Numbered from the stretch's first letter, positions 1 through 50,962 are shown. The stretch: DNA of 64,000 bases from Tubiluchus corallicola (GCA_030141605.1 JAQGDQ010000034.1:576001-640000); one strand, 5' to 3'. The notes: generated by a model not told the origin, from the sequence alone. Program-made: numbers and translations.

Positions 1-567
1 AATGATTTAGATTTTAAATGAATTTAGATTTTTTAAGTAAATATAAATCAGTGTTTAGCACAAATAAACAGAATTTTTGTTTTCTTCTTCGTTTTTTTTC
101 ACCTTACGCAAGACACACAATTGCAAATTACAGTGTTACAAACTGGGGAATTCAAATTCCGTTGGCATGTGGCATGCGTAGGTAGTGGAATAATCATATA
201 GTACTTAATGAATGTGCGTGTCTGTAAAAAATTGTTTGCCAGTACGAAAATGGCAGACAGCGTGGAAAGCCACGAAGAAGTTTATAGGCTACATTTCAGT
301 GCTGCAATGTTTGAAAAATATGCTAAAACACTAAAAAATTATCACCCGTGATATCGAGTTACAACAACAAAATTATAATCGAAACGTAAAATTTCAAAAC
401 CGCCGGTCACTATTAGACAGTATTAAGCATGGACATGAAATGCTGAGGATACTGCATGCATTAGACATATTTATTTAGTAGTCATGGTAACAAGTATTTA
501 AAAAAGATTTGGTGCGGGTAAAACAAAGAAATATTTTTACTTAAATAGAAAGAAATGCACAAATTAC
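1..567. other. PCBP intron, left edge
   Basis: AT-rich sequence downstream of the KH3 exon. I see no KH3 continuation on the minus strand, no stop-codon exon and no recognisable repeat. It is interpreted as intron only from the donor at 567. Confidence 0.6.
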
Positions 568-37515
<36,948 letters not shown>

Positions 37516-38079
37516 GTTGCTGATGCTGAAGAAAAAACCTGTAACAAAGAAGAAGATGCTGAGAATCGATGAGGTGAAGCCAGAATTTTACTCTATTAAA
37601 CAGACACAGCCGCTGAAGAAATTGACAGGTAAATTGGGAAGCTGCGTTATTGTGGAAAGCGAAAGAAATTATTTGGCAAAACAATAACTCCGGTTCGAAT
37701 CGATTACGTAGAAACGAATAGCAGCAAGTCTGCAACTGATAAAATATTTACTTTGTAGACAAAAGATTGACCAGGAGTTGAAGTACATAAATGTTTCAGC
37801 TAAATTTGCTAATGATGTTTTACCGCTTTTCACTTGAATTTTTTTATATTAATACTAATTTGAAGATTCATAATGCTGTGTCTTTGTACTTAGCGCGAAT
37901 ATCTGTTTTTTGCAGACTATTGTTGAGATGATTACTATAATAACTTAGGCGATGGTCACAGTTTGTGTGACAATAAACTATTACTACTACTGCTGTTGTC
38001 GCTGCCGCTGCCACTACCGCTACTGCTACCACTGCTACAGCAAGAGTTACCACTACTTCCACTACAACAACTACTACTG

Positions 38080-38280
<201 letters not shown>

Positions 38281-38476
38281 TTTATGAATCTATGATAGAA
38301 AACCGCGAAACTATGAACGACATGAAGGTGTTGGTTGCTAGTCCAATTGCCTGGTTAGGCCACTAACCGTTACCGTTCTCATAGAATCCATTTTTTGTAA
38401 AAGTTTAGAATACAGAGTAACTCATTGAGACGACACAATACTAAAAACCGATAAATATATTATTACCTAAACAACA

Positions 38477-38690
38477 TCAAGAACGAAAACACAACAACAT
38501 CGCGGCGAAATAGACGTCTTTGTAGAGGTACTTCACGGGCGAGTAATCCAAAAATGAATGGTTAGTTGAACTACAAGCAGTGTTCCAGCGAAACTGAAAC
38601 ATCACAAAATGCCTAAAAACTGAACAAAACCTTACAGGTCTAACGGATATTTTGCACAAAAAAGTTAATTGCAACTTTTTATACATCAGG
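38477..38690 (-). repeat. Possible diverged fragment of family A
   Basis: The minus strand shows weak similarity to the 60090-60290 part of family A, for example aattaactttt followed by a C-G-poor stretch, at both nucleotide and translated level. Treated as tentative. Confidence 0.3.
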
Positions 38691-39976
38691 TGAAGTAGAA
38701 AAAATGCGTCGAAGTTTAGACTTCAACAATATTAGACGCGAGTGTCCTACAAAGTTGAATTTTCACATACGGTATTGCATTTCATTAGCTTTTACTCGTA
38801 CAAATTACAAGTTCATTGATTTAACGTTTTTTTAAATTATGGATGTAAAGCTTTTGCATGTTAACAGAATCAAACGCTGGAACAATGTCAACTACACAAC
38901 TGAAAAATAGCCATGTTGGGTTATGAAGTACTCAATAGATAGAGCAAAACAACAAAGAAATCAACCGGTTTGCATCGTGGTCTTCCTACAGAAAAATAAA
39001 GCACTAATAAAGATTTGCTGTCAAGAAGAAATGGGACTTAATCCTCTAGGCTACGGTGTCTGGAATTCCTTTAAGAGAAAATGTACAAAGTTCGCACAGA
39101 TCCGTTTGATGCAGAGAAACTAAGTAAAGGCAAAAATTGCCAAGTGCCGAGTTTGTAATACCATCCAAAGCAGTGAGAAATTGTATCAGCTATTTGAAGA
39201 AAACGCCCTCGTCTAGTTTGCCTTTCGTTTGCGGAACACATAGACCACTTTCTGTAACTTTTAACAATTTCATTTTTTCCGGCATTATTTTTTTGACTTG
39301 TTGGTTTAAAACTTCCGTATCTTTAGAAAAACCAAAAATTCTTGATGTTTATAGATAAACGCATGCAACATCTCGGTGACGGATAATGTTCAAGAAATTC
39401 CGTCATTTTCTTTTTATAAAATCCTAATCAAAAATTTTTTATGAGATATGTTACAGATTATAGATATATAGATATATCTCTGAGATATATTATATACATA
39501 TATATAAATCCTAACCAAACCATACTGAATGACACGGAATTAGTTTCAGCATTTTAGTAAGTTTGTAGTTCTGGTCAACAATTAAGTAACATAGAAATTA
39601 AATGGAGCAGCAAGCTTATGGCGCCATCTTGGACTCGTACGGATGTCAGCGTTACGAAGCTTAACTGGGTCTAGACTAAAAGCCAATAGAAATCAATAAA
39701 TAAATAAGTTGCCAGATAGATAAATAAACACTGACACTTAGCCGATACGAATGTGTGTCCTGGGGATAATTTGAACAATTTCGACAATTTATCTGTGAGA
39801 GAGAGAAAGAGAGAGAGAGAAAAGCAGCAAGATAGGTGAGGGAAAGTGAGGAAGAAAAAGAGGGAGGGGTAAAAACAGGGGAGGGATGGCAAGAGAAAGA
39901 AAATCTAGAAAGCTAACGAAGCAGCGGAAAAGAAGAAAGTGTTGTAAATAATGTGTTATTTAAGCATTATTAGAAT

Positions 39977-40117
<141 letters not shown>

Positions 40118-40305
40118 AAAAAGAGAGGAAGCAGTGGAAACAGAAGAAACTGCTGTAAATGACTTCTTCTTTAAATCAAATATTAGACAGTATATAGTAG
40201 TATAGTACACAGTACACTTGTATATAGTAGGCTTATCTATAGTAGTTGCATTTTTAGTGTAACTTTTATTGTAGTGTGATGTAATGCTTTTATGGTTTTG
40301 TATGG

Positions 40306-40470
40306 CTTTTGAATTTGAATTTGAACTTAAACCTTTATTTCAGAATTTCTTCCACATAAAAAATAGGAGTTAAAAACATAAAGACAGCATTATACAAAAA
40401 TTAGTAAAACACACTTTTATATACAGCACATACAGTCACCACCACCCCTCCCCCGGAACATTTCGTTTGC
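40306..40470 (-). mobile_element. Probable LINE/SINE 3' end with (AAATTC)n tail
   Basis: On the minus strand, ttctgaaataaaggtttaag leads into gttcaaattcaaattcaaaa. This is an AATAAA-like signal followed by a repeated hexamer tail, like the SINE ending at 19202. No coding part is recognisable upstream, so class and 5' limit are uncertain. Confidence 0.45.
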
Positions 40471-40526
40471 ATTATATAGAATAAAACATCAATAATTTAA
40501 AAGTATCACTAAAAACAACGAGTACG

Positions 40527-40528
<2 letters not shown>

Positions 40529-40617
<89 letters not shown>
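40529..40617. repeat. (AT)n microsatellite, about 44 units
   Basis: A pure alternating AT run, self-complementary. Confidence 0.98.
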
Positions 40618-40622
<5 letters not shown>

Positions 40623-40892
40623 AGATTGATACCTGCATTCACTATGTTATATGTTCAGTACCAAAGTACTACAACTTTTTGACAGCCTGTTTTTAAGTGA
40701 ATAAGTACATTTTCGAATCGTGGTGTCAAAACACGTTATGTAAAGTTGAACACACATTCCTCTTGCAGAAAAGTCATATTATAGCTGAAATAACATTCGG
40801 ATGCCTTTTTTCTGTAATTCTGTGATTAAAACTGTAATAAAAAATTGTACCATAGGGCTGCACAATAAAAATTTGAACAATGCGATATTATG

Positions 40893-40953
40893 CCGAAATG
40901 AACTAATCCAATCTAATCCAAACTAATCTAGTCTAATCGCTAATCTAGTCTAA
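40893..40953. repeat. Short degenerate minisatellite (ctaatc-rich)
   Basis: About five imperfect units of a ctaatccaa / ctaatctagt type. Confidence 0.6.
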
Positions 40954-42072
40954 GACATACTGTATTTCTGATATTTGACATTTTATACGGACTGTTTTGG
41001 AATTTTAAGATCAAATAAACATTCGAAGCTGTATTTCTTCGCCTTTATTCCAAAACGTGACATTCCATCTAAACAATAAAAAATTATGCCAAAAAAGTAC
41101 CAATACCCAAAAGATTAATAATTATACAAAATATAGCAGTTTTACACCACAATGTTGTCGTAATTTAAAGCTAATTTGTAATTTAACTAAACAACTAATT
41201 TAAAGTGATTGAAGAATTTACATCCGTCATTAGCCACAAATCATGAGGATTGTAGACACATAACGTCAATATCTTTTAACTCATTATAACTTGTCTTGAG
41301 TTAACAAAACCCAGTCGACCACTGAACCCAACTAACCATGTGGTCAGGCCTAAAATCGCCACAAGGTGGCCAAAGCAGGAGGCCAATGTGCTAAATTTCT
41401 AGCACATGGAACATAATTACAAGTTTCTTTTATCTTCACCACGAAGCAAATACAAAGTGAGACAACTTGCACGACAACTGGCAGGGCATTTTTTAAGAAA
41501 TTATAAATTGCTAATTTAAAGAAAACTCGCTCGCTTTCTTCTCACCTGCTGACGTGTTTGCAGCATCCGCTAATGGAAAAAGATGATGATGATGCCGAGC
41601 AGATAATATCTGCCGCTAGCAGGCAGCCACTCATTAAGAAGCCAATTTCACTTGGATACAAGATAAAGTGCGAATTAAAAACGTGAAATTCTTTGCTGCT
41701 AAATGGTTTTTGTGCGTTGATTAAAGCAAAGGATTTATTTTTCCATTATGCAAAACATTAATTAAATAAAACCTTATGCATTCTGCTTGTAATTGGAAAA
41801 TTTATCCGGCAAATTTTATTAAAATAGAAATTTGCTTCAAAGCGATAAAACGTGACTAATGTTAGCAAGGTTGAACATTGTGAGAAATAATTTGCAGAAT
41901 CGTTGGAGAAAAAACACCTGTATTCCGTGGGCAAACGGCGACCAACTTTATTGTTGTTGATAGCATTAATGATGAAGATGGTAATGGTATCATCATGATG
42001 ATTGTAACAAAGAATATGATTTTGTGTGTTGCTGTATTGAAGATGTCGATGAAGAAGAAAAAGAAAAACCAA

Positions 42073-42150
42073 ATGATGCTGATGATGATGGGGATAAAGA
42101 TGATGATGATGATATGATGATGATGATGATGATAATGATGATGATAATAT

Positions 42151-42219
<69 letters not shown>

Positions 42220-42284
42220 GTGATCATGATGATGATGATGATGATGATGACGAGGAAGACCACGATGATGATGATGAAGATGAT
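42073..42284. repeat. (ATG)n imperfect microsatellite
   Basis: A GAT/ATG run of about 210 bases with scattered interruptions. The poly-Asp plus frame (42024-42305) and poly-Ile minus frame are artefacts. An acidic D/E-rich exon cannot be excluded, but nothing else supports one. Confidence 0.95.
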
Positions 42285-43159
42285 AAAACCTTACTGGTCA
42301 TTTAGGAAAGGCTTTAATTAAAACAGACGATGACGATTTAATGGTAGCTCAAGCTAATTAAATAATTTCCCCAAAATTTGAAACTGATTTACACCAAAAT
42401 CGAATACAAATTCATTTATTGTACCATCGCTACTGATTTGTACAATGGCAACATTTTTTGCATTCCCCTGGGGCACGTAACAGGTGGAGGGACGGCCAAG
42501 TTCATCTCTGGTGCGTGTCCACTTTCACCCTTCCATATTTCTGACAGGATCGCAGCCTCAAGTATTTATATCAACCCCATCACCCAGTTCAGGAAGCTCT
42601 GGATGCTATAACACGTGTCACAGCACTAACATGTTCAGGAAATACAACAAACATGTCTGTTTAGTTGTAATATGTAGCACAGATGGGCAGAATCTCAACT
42701 ATCAGACAGATGTGGACTGGAAGTGCGTGAACTATCGATGTCTGTTTTCCTCTAGAGAATCGGGCAACGTGAACGCTACTAGCAACCCAAGACAGAATCT
42801 CCAAAAACTTCGAGTTTTAAACAACGTACATGAACATATATGAAAATATTTATTTTAGCGTCCACAGTGTGCCTGCTGGTACACAAAATTCACCAATCGG
42901 CAGCACATATTTACTATCAAAGTCAGGTGATGATAATTATACCTAATTAATTGGACAACCTATTGAAATGTTTACCATTACATTTCTGATTCCAACGTGC
43001 GTATCATTCAAAATTACATAGTTGTGATATAGTTTCATTAATCAGATTATGACTGTGAATGCTAGAATGTTCATAAACCATCGTGCGTTTATTTCGCAAC
43101 AATTATTACCCATTGTGGGTAATGAGTTGAAAAAACAAGGGGCACTTTGAAAAATTTGT

Positions 43160-43232
43160 GAGCCATTAGCGACTTGAACGTGAGACCTGGGATCAGACCT
43201 TCCATGTTTTGTCAACTGAGCTACCGGTTCAA
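43160..43232 (-). mobile_element. tRNA-like head of a SINE
   Basis: On the minus strand, gaaccggtagctcagttgac supplies an A-box-like site and cacgttcaagtcgc a weak B box. They are followed by ggctcacaaatttttcaaag. The downstream motif tctcacaatttttca recurs after the tRNA-like head at 44300, so both belong to one SINE family. The anticodon arm and acceptor stem are not convincing as a functional tRNA. Confidence 0.6.
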
Positions 43233-43355
43233 CATGACAGAGCATATCCGATATTTCGTCCTTGTAGCACACAAGCCACCTGTATCAGTAGGGGTATACT
43301 TATGGTATCAACTTTTTTAAATTAGCTGACAATTAACAATATCATTAATTTGAGC

Positions 43356-43357
<2 letters not shown>

Positions 43358-43413
<56 letters not shown>
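43358..43413. repeat. (GA)n microsatellite, about 27 units
   Basis: A pure GA run. The Glu-Arg repeat frame is an artefact. Confidence 0.97.
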
Positions 43414-43415
<2 letters not shown>

Positions 43416-44284
43416 CTTAATTTCAAAACATATAGATTAAATAGATTAGTCTCTCTGTACATTATAAAAACAACGAGGCCTTTAGTGGATTTTCCATATA
43501 CTTTTAATTTATTTTTATGTATTCATGTGTTCGTGTATTTGTTTATTTATTTACTTATTTATGGATCTGTTTGGTTGAAAGATTAAGTAACTGTCGATAC
43601 TTCAGCCACAAAACTCAAGAAGAATACATCACTAATTAAAACTCACTGCTTTGATTCCTTTGACCAAATGTAATTGAAATCACAGCTTGATATGACAAGA
43701 GACAAGCCCTCGTCATTAGCTAATTACGTTAAAATGAGACAAAAACCATCTTCATTAAATTCAAATGCCATTAGAAGTAAGTTGGAACCTAATTTGACAG
43801 AACACAGCACATGCAGCAAAACAACTGTAGGCCTATACATGTAGTTGTGTAGCTTTACCAAACACCCAGAGTATCCATGTCCATGCCTCGTCTGTTTTGA
43901 ACAAAACAATTGTGGAGAAAACGTAACCACTAGGTCTTTAAGGCAGCTTATTTAGGCAAAACACTGGTTGTTGTCTTCAATAACAAGGACGCCAGTAAGA
44001 AATTATTCAGGAAGTTGAACATCTGTTGGGATATTTTACACCATTAGAAAAAGCTCTAGGCGCTTGCATTCCAGCGTTCATAAAGCTCCTTGGCGAGGCT
44101 TCCTGCATCTGATATTCCAGCAAGTGAACATGAGCGCTGAGTGATAAATTGTGGAGTGGGAGGTAAATTCTTTCAGTAGAGGTTACACTGACTGTAGAAT
44201 CAAAACCGAGTTTTTTATAGCAATGATGTCTGTGACCTGCACTAGGAGCTTTTAGAGAGTGAATCAATATGTCAAATTTAGTAA

Positions 44285-44366
44285 GAATGTTCTGAAAAAT
44301 TGTGAGATAACCAAGATTCGAACTCAGAACATTGTGACTTCACGCCGTTTCCACTCAAATCACCTG
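44285..44366 (-). mobile_element. tRNA-like head of a SINE, second member
   Basis: On the minus strand, the B box gagttcgaatc (44325-44315) is close to consensus. It is preceded by gatttgagtggaaacggcgt and followed by ggttatctcacaatttttca, which is shared with the copy at 43160. It lies directly beside the minisatellite at 44366. Confidence 0.6.
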
Positions 44367-44655
44367 TGTATCGAAATAGCCTTGTATCCAAAGTACGGAC
44401 CTTGCGCCCAAATGACCTATGTGTCCAAATGTCTTGTGTCCAAATTACCAGTGTATCGAAATAGCCTTGTATCCAAAGTCCCTTGTGTCCAAATGTTTTG
44501 TGTACAAATTATCAATGTGTCGAAATGTCTTTGTATCCAAAGTCCCTTTTGTCCAAATGACTTGTGTCCAAAGTACCTTGTGTCCAAATGACCTATGTGT
44601 CCAAATGTCTTGAGGCGGAGCGTCCTGTATCCAAATGTCTGAGTCGAAATGTTCT
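44366..44655. repeat. Minisatellite, degenerate ~15-bp units (cttgtgtccaaat)
   Basis: About 18 imperfect units of the type cttgtgtccaaatg, alternating with tatcgaaatagccttgta-type units. Longer units recur at 44366, 44451 and 44517 (85 and 66 bases). Near-triplet unit lengths leave long open frames on both strands, rich in Cys, Pro and Asn on one and in LDT on the other. These are by-products of the repeat. Confidence 0.88.
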
Positions 44656-46261
44656 GCACACCATCTGCTCACATTAATATTAAATCAAGTAGGATGGACT
44701 AAGATTTTCATCTGTGAAACTCTGTGATAACAACAGGGAAGCAGATCCTAGTTTGCTCTATACACCTGCGTGGAGAATAGCTGCTTTTTGAGTAGCAAGA
44801 AGCCTGGATGAAGGGCAGTAAAAGAGCGAATGAAGGCTTCACAAAGGCAAACAGATAATAAGGAAGAACTGAATGAGAAAAAAAGGAGAAAGACAAACGG
44901 CAATTGGTAGGGGAATTAGAAACAGATAGAGAGGGCAAGGAGAAAATGCAAACTTGAATGAGTGAAGAATCCACAAAATCAGAGAGAAAACAAAGAAGGA
45001 AAAGGGAAAAGGAAAATGAGAGATATGATATGGGACTAGAAACAGATAGAATGGCAAAAAGGCAAAGGGAAACAGTAAAGACAACTTGAAGTTCACAAAA
45101 TCAAAGAGGAAATGTAACGAAAACGAAAAGGAGTAAGATAAAAGACAAAACAAGTGAAATTAGAAACAGAGAGAAGGGCAAAAAACAAGTGGCAGGACAT
45201 TTACTTTTCGTTCATTTCAAGTCGGTTTGATTGACGGTAGTCAAAGCTGTGTTAGTTCATACAACTATAAGAACTGTGTTTCTGTCACAAGTATAACAGT
45301 GCGAACTCAACTCTGCAACCTAATTATTTCATTTTGCAGCTGCCGCAAACGTGAGCTTCTTGTACGCTGACAAAGCTACTATATATATACACTGTAAACT
45401 TCAGAATTTCTTGTATCAATCCGCGGCAGACATAGCCCTGTCGTTTTTGAAACAGTCTTGCTGAATGCATTGATTAAATGTACAGCAACGCAACCCTAGA
45501 GTGCTCATCTGTCAAGCCGTTTCAATAATAAACCGATGGGATTTCCATTAAAAGTGCTTAACAACAGACAGCAAAATTTAACATTTATTTGTATTGGCTA
45601 AACTCACAGCGACAATGTAGCGAGCAAAACACGACAGGAATACGGAATTTTAAAATCGATCTGTCCAAAGGAATGTGTCGCATGCTGAATTGCTGATGTC
45701 AGCAGTCACGTTTTCTAAATTTTCATTAATATACTTCAACGTCAGCTGACTAAATGAGCTACGAAATAATTTTAGCGCTAAATTAGCATCAGCTTAAAAA
45801 TACAGCAACGATATACAACTACATAGTTGATTTTAAAAGCAAAATTCAATGTGGAAGTCTGAAGTTAACGATTTAAAAGTTTCATGGGTCTGGATCTTTT
45901 CTGATGGAAAAATGCAAAAAATGAGTTGGTACTTTTCCGGAAATGGTGCTGACAAGCTGCGGGCACTGTGCAAGCTCCATGATTTTTTGGACTACTTCAT
46001 TTGCGGGAATTGGGAAAATGTGCTCATCTGGGAGTAGATTTCTTCTATAAAGAATATTTATGTTACGATATCCATGTGGGAACATTTATGTCCAGAAAGC
46101 ACAGTGGACTAAACAGGCATTTGAATACAACAACATGGAAAACAAAAACAAGAACCATTGGTCATCTGCTAGACAGTTTATTTCTTAACTCTTCGAAATT
46201 GATTGAGAACTGTACTTCTTTGACATTTGACACGCGTGTTTTTAAAGGAGAAACACTATTA

Positions 46262-46400
46262 AGGGTTTTCTAAAAATTTTCAAAGTTTCACTGATGTACT
46301 GAAAGTGTGATTTAAATTGATTTTGGGGTACCCTAGGGACGTCCCCTCCCCCAATAACGCACCAATTTGAAAACTTAAGAATTATACCTATGTGATCGCC
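46262..46400 (+). repeat. Direct repeat, left copy
   Basis: Shares with 46748-46878 the words caaagtttca, gatttaaattgattt, ggggtac, ccaattt, aaaacttaagar and rtgatckcca. The two copies enclose about 350 bases. They could be a diverged tandem duplication or short terminal direct repeats of an element. Confidence 0.7.
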
Positions 46401-46747
46401 ATGCAGGGCTGGATTTACCTACTTTTAGGCCCTGAGCCAAACTCATGAGCGGGCCCTGTGAGAACTACCCCATAGCCCAGCTGTTGAAGACAACTGTGGG
46501 TCTATTCTTATTGTACAGGGCCCTTATGGTTGAGAATATATTACATAATAAAATATCCGGCGTACATTTGAAACAAGGTTCTACGCTGGTACGCTGCGCA
46601 ACAAATTAGTCTCAGTGGGCCTGCAAATACCGGTAGTAGGCCACTGGCCAGTCTGGCTTACTACGCCTATTGATAAATCCGCCATTTTGTCTCCATGATC
46701 AAATTCATTATTCATGATCTTTATTCAGTGAGTAGCGATCGCCCAGT

Positions 46748-46878
46748 AAGGAAGATCAAAGTTTCAAATTGTCCTCAAAATGCGATTTAAATTGATTTGG
46801 GGGTACTTTCAGGGGCGACCTCTAGAAGCGGCTCCAATTTAAAAACTTAAGAGTGACCAATAAGTGATCTCCAATAGA
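46748..46878 (+). repeat. Direct repeat, right copy
   Basis: Right-hand partner of 46262-46400; see that entry. The enclosed segment starts cagggctggatttacc at about 46404. Confidence 0.7.
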
Positions 46879-47461
46879 CTATCAATGGATTTCAGCACTC
46901 AAATTTTTGTACGCGAGATGTAATACACTATAAGATTCTATCAGCTTCGGCAGTATATGTAATGCATTCTTCTAACGCCAAAGCAGTGCTTTGCTATTCA
47001 TAAAGCACAATACTTGCGTGGAGAACACAAGAATACGAAGCAACGTGCATACGCACATTGACATTGCAGGCAGAGAAAGAACAAGTAAAAGCTCTTAATT
47101 ATTCATGCATATGCTTGTGTTCTTTGCTCAGATTCACCATTCATGTAAATTAACAATGAGATGACCTAGAAGCCAAAATGGACGCGAGGCGGAAAACCAC
47201 CTGCATCAAGGCTCGTTTTTTCCCTGATGAGAGAGCAAGTAGCAGATAAAAACGCGCAATCACAGCCGTGCTGACGTCATCCTTTTTAGAAATGTCACCC
47301 AAATGTAACGCGCGTTTTAGGCGAAGGTAACCACATCACAATAAAATTCTAATGTGGTCATGACTGTGCAAATGCCATAAATAAGCATGCTGGGTAGTTG
47401 TTACGCAATTTGAAAAGCATGGCTAATAATTAAAATGACTATGCTACTCATACTGACATTG

Positions 47462-47665
47462 TTCTCATCATTACCATCACCATCGCCATCAGAATGCTCA
47501 TCATCATTACCATCACCACCATCATCATCATCATCATTATCATCACCACCACCACCACCAACACCAACATCACCACCACCCCCACCACCATTATAATCAT
47601 CATTACCATCACCAACACCACCGCCATTCCCACCACCATCATCATCATCACCATCTTCTTCATCG
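47462..47665. repeat. (CAT)n / (CAC)n mixed microsatellite
   Basis: About 200 bases of CAT and CAC triplets with interruptions. A T-run of about 20 bases follows at 47725-47744. Thr/Ile-rich and Met/Val-rich frames are artefacts. Confidence 0.95.
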
Positions 47666-48276
47666 CGACCACCGTCACAACATATATCCTATGTCCTATA
47701 TCAACTAGCCATGCGTGTCCATTTTTATTTTTTTTTTTTTTTTTGTGTATCAAATAACAGCCACCAGCCAGTATTTTTGGTATATTTTAATGTCTGGCAT
47801 CAAATTGTTGTTACCCTCGTATAAACGTATCCTCTACCGTCGCAACGAAGTGTTTATACAAGAAAGAAAAATTACTACTCCTTAAAAGAATGTAAACAAG
47901 AAAAACGTGCTTCATGCTGAAACCTCCGCCGCACAACGTCTATGCACAATGTGAACCGAAGGACATTTACAGCGCGTTTCATTATTAATCTGCGAGTTGA
48001 TGCATTGCAATAAAACCAATTTGAGCTGAGATTTTAGTCGTGCGCCTCCCGTTGGAAAGCGATCAAATCAAGCAGCACAAACAACTCAGCTCTCCGAATT
48101 TATACGTTCAATTCCTCGCGGTGTTGCAACAATTTTCTACTACTCGCTTATAAGTGAGTTACAGGAGACGTGAGGGAGCTTACCCACACAACACATATTA
48201 CTTAAAATAAGTTTATATATCAGTGTCTTATTGAATAATAAAGAAATTAGTAATACAGTACAGAATAATACAGTAT

Positions 48277-48760
<484 letters not shown>

Positions 48761-49529
48761 GTAACAACAATAACAAGAACAGCTGCAATAATAACGTATT
48801 AGTAAATGTATTTTGTAACAACACACATAATGCAAGCATTAAAGACAGATGGAGCTACACTAAAGTTTACAGATAAATGACAGCATTTATTCCAATAATT
48901 TTGCACCTGTGGTTTGTCAGTATCATGCTAATTAATTCACAAAAATATACGGTATTGACAATGAAATATGCAAAAAGATTCTACACAAAATTACTGCCAA
49001 AGCAATTAAGTCGTGTAAGTGGTCGATTTTATAGTGGTCATAAACAGGTAAAAGTCCCCGGTGGAATTCCGGTTAAGTAATGATCAGTAGGCTGGTGGAA
49101 TGCATCTCATCATTAATGTAAAACATACTGCAGCAATTACCCCTAATGTATAATCAACACATGATACTACAGATCGCCGAGCCACCGTACAATGATTCAC
49201 TAATTAGTTTCAAATGAAGTGTTCAGTTCTCCCTGAAGCCAGCCGAGACGCCCCAAGCAAATTAGGTATTTTGCTCTTCAGCAGAACGGACTGGTGACTT
49301 TGTTGAAGGACGTCATCAGCTACATTTATGGCTTCCGTCAATATTTTAGCACTTTACCACCAGAATTAAATTTAAACGATTAATACGCTCAACCGCCGTT
49401 TTCTCAGATTGCAATTAAGATATTTTTCTGTGGGTCCTAATTGCTGCTACTATGCACCTGCTTCTATTGCTGTTGCTTGCTGCTACTGCCGTTGTCGCTG
49501 TTGTCTTTGCTGGTGTCTGCCATTACAGT

Positions 49530-49649
<120 letters not shown>

Positions 49650-49866
49650 AACTGCTGCTGTAGTTGCTGTTGCTATTGATGTTTATGTTGATGTTGATGC
49701 TGTTACCGCTGCTACTACACTGCCTATAGTTTAATCTAAATTAAAAAGTCCGTCTTTTACTGTTACTTATATACAATAAACTCCGTATTCAAGTAAATCA
49801 CCAATATCGTACTGGTGTGGACGTGTGTGCGTGCACGCGTGCGAGGAGCGCACGATACACGCACGG

Positions 49867-50240
49867 TTGGCATCCTTCTGTCTCGGAAGACAATGGAGTG
49901 TGCGCCAAGAGAGTCAGTTATTGATCACATTGATGGAACTGCAGCGTCGGCTGTGGCTGAACAGTGCGATCCTTGAACGTCTCCAGGGCGCACGCCTGGG
50001 CAGGGTGTATGGAGATCCTGAGTTACCCAGACAACAGGAACCCCCTCTCTTCCTCGCTGGTGTAGTCCAAAGGAAAGCGGAGCGATACGTTTGGCACCAG
50101 GTTGCCTGCAGGAGCTGTCGGAGTCAGTGACCATGCTGTACTGGTCCGCCTTCGGGGCTCCACTCCTGATTTGGAAAGTTTACTCCTCTACACATGGCCG
50201 TTGGGTCACTTCGCTTAACCTCCTCCGCCCTCTAGCCACC
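49867..50240 (-). mobile_element. 5S-headed SINE-like element, copy D (body only)
   Basis: On the minus strand it runs from ggctagagggcggaggaggt near 50240 to agaaggatgccaac at 49867. The 5S head and about 60 bases of body are absent, i.e. it is 5'-truncated. It lacks 12 bases near 49980 relative to the copy at 61204. Confidence 0.88.
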
Positions 50241-50899
50241 CACGATCTCCCCTATTACCCTATATTTATATATATTAGATGCAAAAAATAATTAGGCTTT
50301 CTGAGTCTGAGTGAGCACGGTGTGTCAGCAAATAATATGTGCGGACAATAAGTCAGATCTTAATTGCGACTCTTGCGATTACGGAAATTGAAGCCATGTC
50401 GTCGAGCAGATGGTGCTTTGAAAGGAGATAAAGGTAGATATACAAGCAACAATACTACCTTGGGAATTAAATGCACATATACTGGAAATGTATGAGATAC
50501 ATCTGAAGCATTGTGTTGCTATAATACCAATGTCATTGCTTTTATCATTATTTTGTCAGACCTGTGCTAGTATCACGTATGATTTTTATGTACGTCCATT
50601 TACTAGCCATTTAGCTCGCTACCCTGATTTTGAGCACATTCATAATTTGCGCGTCTGACCTCCCAGTTGTGTTTGCGCACTTTTTGAAAAGACGCAGAAA
50701 AACAGATTTTCACGATGATTGAGCACCGGGAAAGAAAAGTGTCCTTGTTGTGAACAACTGATTCCAGCATGTATGGCGCTGTTTAGAAAAACGTATATTG
50801 TGAGCCAGTCTCGGGGGAGACCATGATAAATAACGTTGCGTTAGTACAGAGAAAGAGTTGTCAGATTCGAAATGGGTATGAAAAATAACGCGTGTTGAC

Positions 50900-50962
50900 A
50901 CAAAAACATGCCAGAGGAGGACATTTTCTGCTTTCGAAGCTCTCAGACGGGAAGACGTAGAT

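Noticed and set aside
42484-42843. 119-codon plus-strand open frame in locally GC-richer sequence
   Set aside because: A possible acceptor lies just before it and the first part is Ser/Pro-rich, but the protein is not recognisable and there is no partner exon. Kept out of the gene list.
44259-44672. Cys/Asn-rich and LDT-rich open frames on both strands, resembling a repetitive protein
   Set aside because: The period is about 15 bases, so all six frames stay mostly open. There is no signal peptide, splice context or unit-level codon bias.
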